DNA from: a bacterium
Lineage (GTDB): Bacteria > Hinthialibacterota > Hinthialibacteria > Hinthialibacterales > Hinthialibacteraceae
Direction: 5' to 3'
DNA length: 64,000 nt
Assembly (NCBI GenBank): GCA_016125385.1
Contig: WGLV01000002.1
Span: 1 to 64,000 of the forward strand
Each line of letters begins with the position of its first letter. Positions within the stretch are counted from its first letter, which is position 1. The translations under genes were made by a program, and so were the position numbers. Shown here piece after piece: positions 62,100 to 64,000 of the stretch. The notes under the pieces were generated by a model. It made no database searches and was not told the DNA's origin. It saw only the letters and a list, made by a program, of their open reading frames with translations.

Positions 62100-63785
62100 T
62101 CACCGGGGGATGATTAATCCGAGGAAATCTCCGTCAACCGGGGGATGATCTCCTTCATCTTCCCGGAGCTTGTTCACCGTTCCATAATCGACCTTCAATA
62201 CCGCTCCCCGTAATCCGGCTTCTTTCAAGTACTCAAAATCTTCCGGTTCGAAATGACGTTCAATCACGAATACGGGAAAGTATCCATCATTCCGGTTGCT
62301 GCTGATGATTGAACTCACGCTTTCTTCGAACTCCTCAGTGGATGGATTGATCAGCGTGTAGAATTCTCCCGTGTAAAATTGCAGCCCATAGGGAAGGTGG
62401 CGTCCAATAAAGTAAAAGCGAGGCGGCCGGGTTTGTTTCTGGATCAACTCGATTATAAATTGCGACTGGCTTTTCAGCGATTTGTCGGCTTCTTTATCGG
62501 CCACGACGGTTTTACCCACGGCGATCAACATCAGCGCCGCACAGGTAAAGCCAATCAGGCAACGCCTTCTCTTTGAGCACAGCAGATAAAACACTCGGCC
62601 TACCGCGAGGCCGACGGGGATGAATACGGGCGTCATGTAGAGGTGCAGGCGCGACTGGCTGCACATGAAGACGATCGTTGGAATGATGATGGAAGTCAGC
62701 AGATACGCCCATTCCGGCGTACTCCACCCCTTGCGCCGATACCAGCTTTGAAACTGGCCGATAAACATCCGTGGATGAAAAATCACGATCGACACCCAAG
62801 GCAGGGGGCCAAGAAACAACACGGGAAGAAACACGGTGAAAGCGTAATACCATTGTTCGTTTCGATGAAATTCATCGGTAAACACCCTGCCGTATACTTC
62901 ATGAAAAACCCAGTATGACACCAGACCGGGGTGGTGAAGAATCTCATAGAGATACCAACCCAGCCCGATCAGAACGAACAGGGCGGCGCCGGTTGGCTGA
63001 AACAGGGAAGGGATCGGTTGGCGCTGGCGTTGAAGAGCGATATACGCGGCGATTACGCCAACCATGATTAACAATCCGGGAGGGCCTTTGGTCAGAAACG
63101 CCGCGCCGAACGCGGCCCACATGCCGATCATGGCGGGGCGGCTTTGCAGACGCACCGCAGCCCAGAAACAGGTGACCGCGAGGGTGTCCCACATGGCCAG
63201 AAATACGTCAGTTGAAACGATTGTGGACGAAACCGCCGTGAACAGCGACGTCGTATACGCCAGTCCGCAGATCAGCGCGTTTTTTTCCCCCCATAGCAGA
63301 TAGGCGATGATGTACGCGCATGCGCTGGTGACCGCGTAGGAGAGAATCAGATAAGCGCGGACCCCATACTCGTTGTAACCAAAAAGCTGGATGCCCGCCG
63401 CGATGGCCCAATAGGTTAACGGGGGTTTCGTCCAGTGTTCTTCGAGGTTCAGGGTAGGATCAAGCCACTCGTGATTGACGATCATCTCACGAGCGCATTC
63501 CGCGTAACGCCCTTCCGTTGGTTCGAGCAGGGGGCGCCAGGCGGAGATCAATGGAATCAATGCTGCAAGGATGAACAGCAGCCAGAATTCACGCTCTCTC
63601 CAGACCGGAGGAAAATGAACGAGTGCCTGGGTGGATGGAGGGATCGAAATGGATTCTGAAGAATCTGTAGAACGCGGGAGCGGGGCATGTTCCGCTACGC
63701 CGGTTTCATCGATATTCAAATCAAACCACTTGCGAGTTTGTGACACTATTCCGAGCCCAACGCGAAGAATGACGTCAAACAGCAA
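62100..63785 (-). CDS. GT39 (ArnT/PMT-type) membrane glycosyltransferase
   Basis: 561 residues, starting at TTG 63785 (no in-frame ATG nearby; a GTG 13 codons later is possible). A hydrophilic N-terminal stretch (about 70 residues) is unusual for the family. Then comes FWLLFILAALIPLISAWRPL and the external loop LEPTEGRYAECAREMIVNHE with the acidic residues typical of ArnT. Further segments: LTYWAIAAGIQLFGYNEYGV, WAAFGAAFLTKGPPGLLIMV, then LGPLPWVSIVIFHPRMF, giving about twelve helices and a C-terminal periplasmic part. It transfers a sugar from polyprenyl phosphate to a lipid or protein. Convergent with the 61758 gene. Confidence 0.88.
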   Translation of the reverse strand: MLFDVILRVGLGIVSQTRKWFDLNIDETGVAEHAPLPRSTDSSESISIPPSTQALVHFPPVWREREFWLLFILAALIPLISAWRPLLEPTEGRYAECAREMIVNHEWLDPTLNLEEHWTKPPLTYWAIAAGIQLFGYNEYGVRAYLILSYAVTSACAYIIAYLLWGEKNALICGLAYTTSLFTAVSSTIVSTDVFLAMWDTLAVTCFWAAVRLQSRPAMIGMWAAFGAAFLTKGPPGLLIMVGVIAAYIALQRQRQPIPSLFQPTGAALFVLIGLGWYLYEILHHPGLVSYWVFHEVYGRVFTDEFHRNEQWYYAFTVFLPVLFLGPLPWVSIVIFHPRMFIGQFQSWYRRKGWSTPEWAYLLTSIIIPTIVFMCSQSRLHLYMTPVFIPVGLAVGRVFYLLCSKRRRCLIGFTCAALMLIAVGKTVVADKEADKSLKSQSQFIIELIQKQTRPPRFYFIGRHLPYGLQFYTGEFYTLINPSTEEFEESVSSIISSNRNDGYFPVFVIERHFEPEDFEYLKEAGLRGAVLKVDYGTVNKLREDEGDHPPVDGDFLGLIIPR

Positions 63786-63961
63786 AACATAGCCATTTTA
63801 GTCACGAAATTGAATCTTGAAAGTTATGAAAAAGGATTGTCCGCTTTTTTTACAATTTTATCGAACATATTCAACATGATCGATTTTCAATTTGATTCGT
63901 TAGTGAGGCGGGTATATTGAATAGATACAGACTCCATTCGGACCGATACTGGAGTTCAGCA

Positions 63962-64000
63962 ATGGAATTTGTTGATCGTAGAGATGAAATTAACCGGGCA
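63962..64000 (+). CDS. Partial gene, first 13 codons
   Basis: ATG at 63962 reads MEFVDRRDEINRA and runs off the window. GGAG lies seven bases upstream. A TTGATT at 63892 and TATATT at 63913 (15-base spacer) are a weak promoter. Product unknown. Confidence 0.45.
   Translation, partial: MEFVDRRDEINRA

Overview
The window reads as chromosome of a Gram-negative (diderm) bacterium. Evidence for an outer membrane is a heptosyltransferase (WaaF), SurA-type periplasmic chaperones, a LolA-like carrier fold and several lipoproteins. A protein of the Minf_1886 type (a family first named from Verrucomicrobia and Planctomycetes), a dockerin-like secreted protein with Pro-Thr linkers, a GspG-type pseudopilin and an FG-GAP/ASPIC-UnbV protein together suggest a free-living member of a PVC-adjacent or candidate phylum (Sumerlaeota- or Hydrogenedentota-like). 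The phylum cannot be fixed from sequence reading alone. No tRNA, rRNA, insertion sequence, prophage or CRISPR array was seen.

Region 1 (1-15277, all +) is one long ribosomal super-cluster: the 3' end of tuf, then the S10, spc and alpha gene sets from rpsJ to rplQ, closed by a strong bidirectional terminator. secY is followed directly by map, infA and rpmJ; adk, usual between secY and map, is absent. S14, L36 and S4 all keep zinc-type cysteines.

Region 2 (15310-22565, all -) is a likely five-gene operon read right to left: GT2 glycosyltransferase, double-parvulin chaperone, glycogen synthase, GH57 glucan enzyme and a LolA/DUF1571-like secreted protein. A + strand Minf_1886 gene with its own promoter and leader hairpin follows. 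Region 3 (23180-28369, -) holds a SurA-like chaperone and a four-gene amidoligase cluster: C39-like protease, RLAN/RimK ATP-grasp ligase, GCS2 carboxylate-amine ligase and N-formylglutamate-amidohydrolase-like enzyme. This neighbourhood is known from comparative genomics but, as far as I know, its product has not been identified. In this copy the GCS2 gene carries an in-frame TAG at codon 52.

Region 4 (28491-47537) contains a membrane glycosyltransferase-like protein, two paralogous glycine-zipper lipoproteins, and an ECF sigma / anti-sigma / giant alpha-2-macroglobulin operon. The macroglobulin keeps a CFEQ thioester motif and has a GspG-like module inserted. Then come a lipoprotein, a dockerin-like secreted protein, waaF, purF, a small membrane protein with a FliF-like tail, a YhhQ queuosine-precursor transporter, and a signalling cluster with PilZ-, STAS- and receiver-like domains.

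Region 5 (47848-64000) has a TPR protein, a pilin-like membrane protein and an NtrC-type regulator that has lost the GAFTGA motif; a radical SAM protein behind a consensus promoter; a Cys-rich secreted protein whose promoter is bracketed by an 11-bp inverted repeat; an FG-GAP protein coupled to a pseudopilin; metH behind a leader able to form alternative hairpins; a 5'-nucleotidase-like protein with an eroded active site; a GT39 glycosyltransferase; and the first codons of one further gene.
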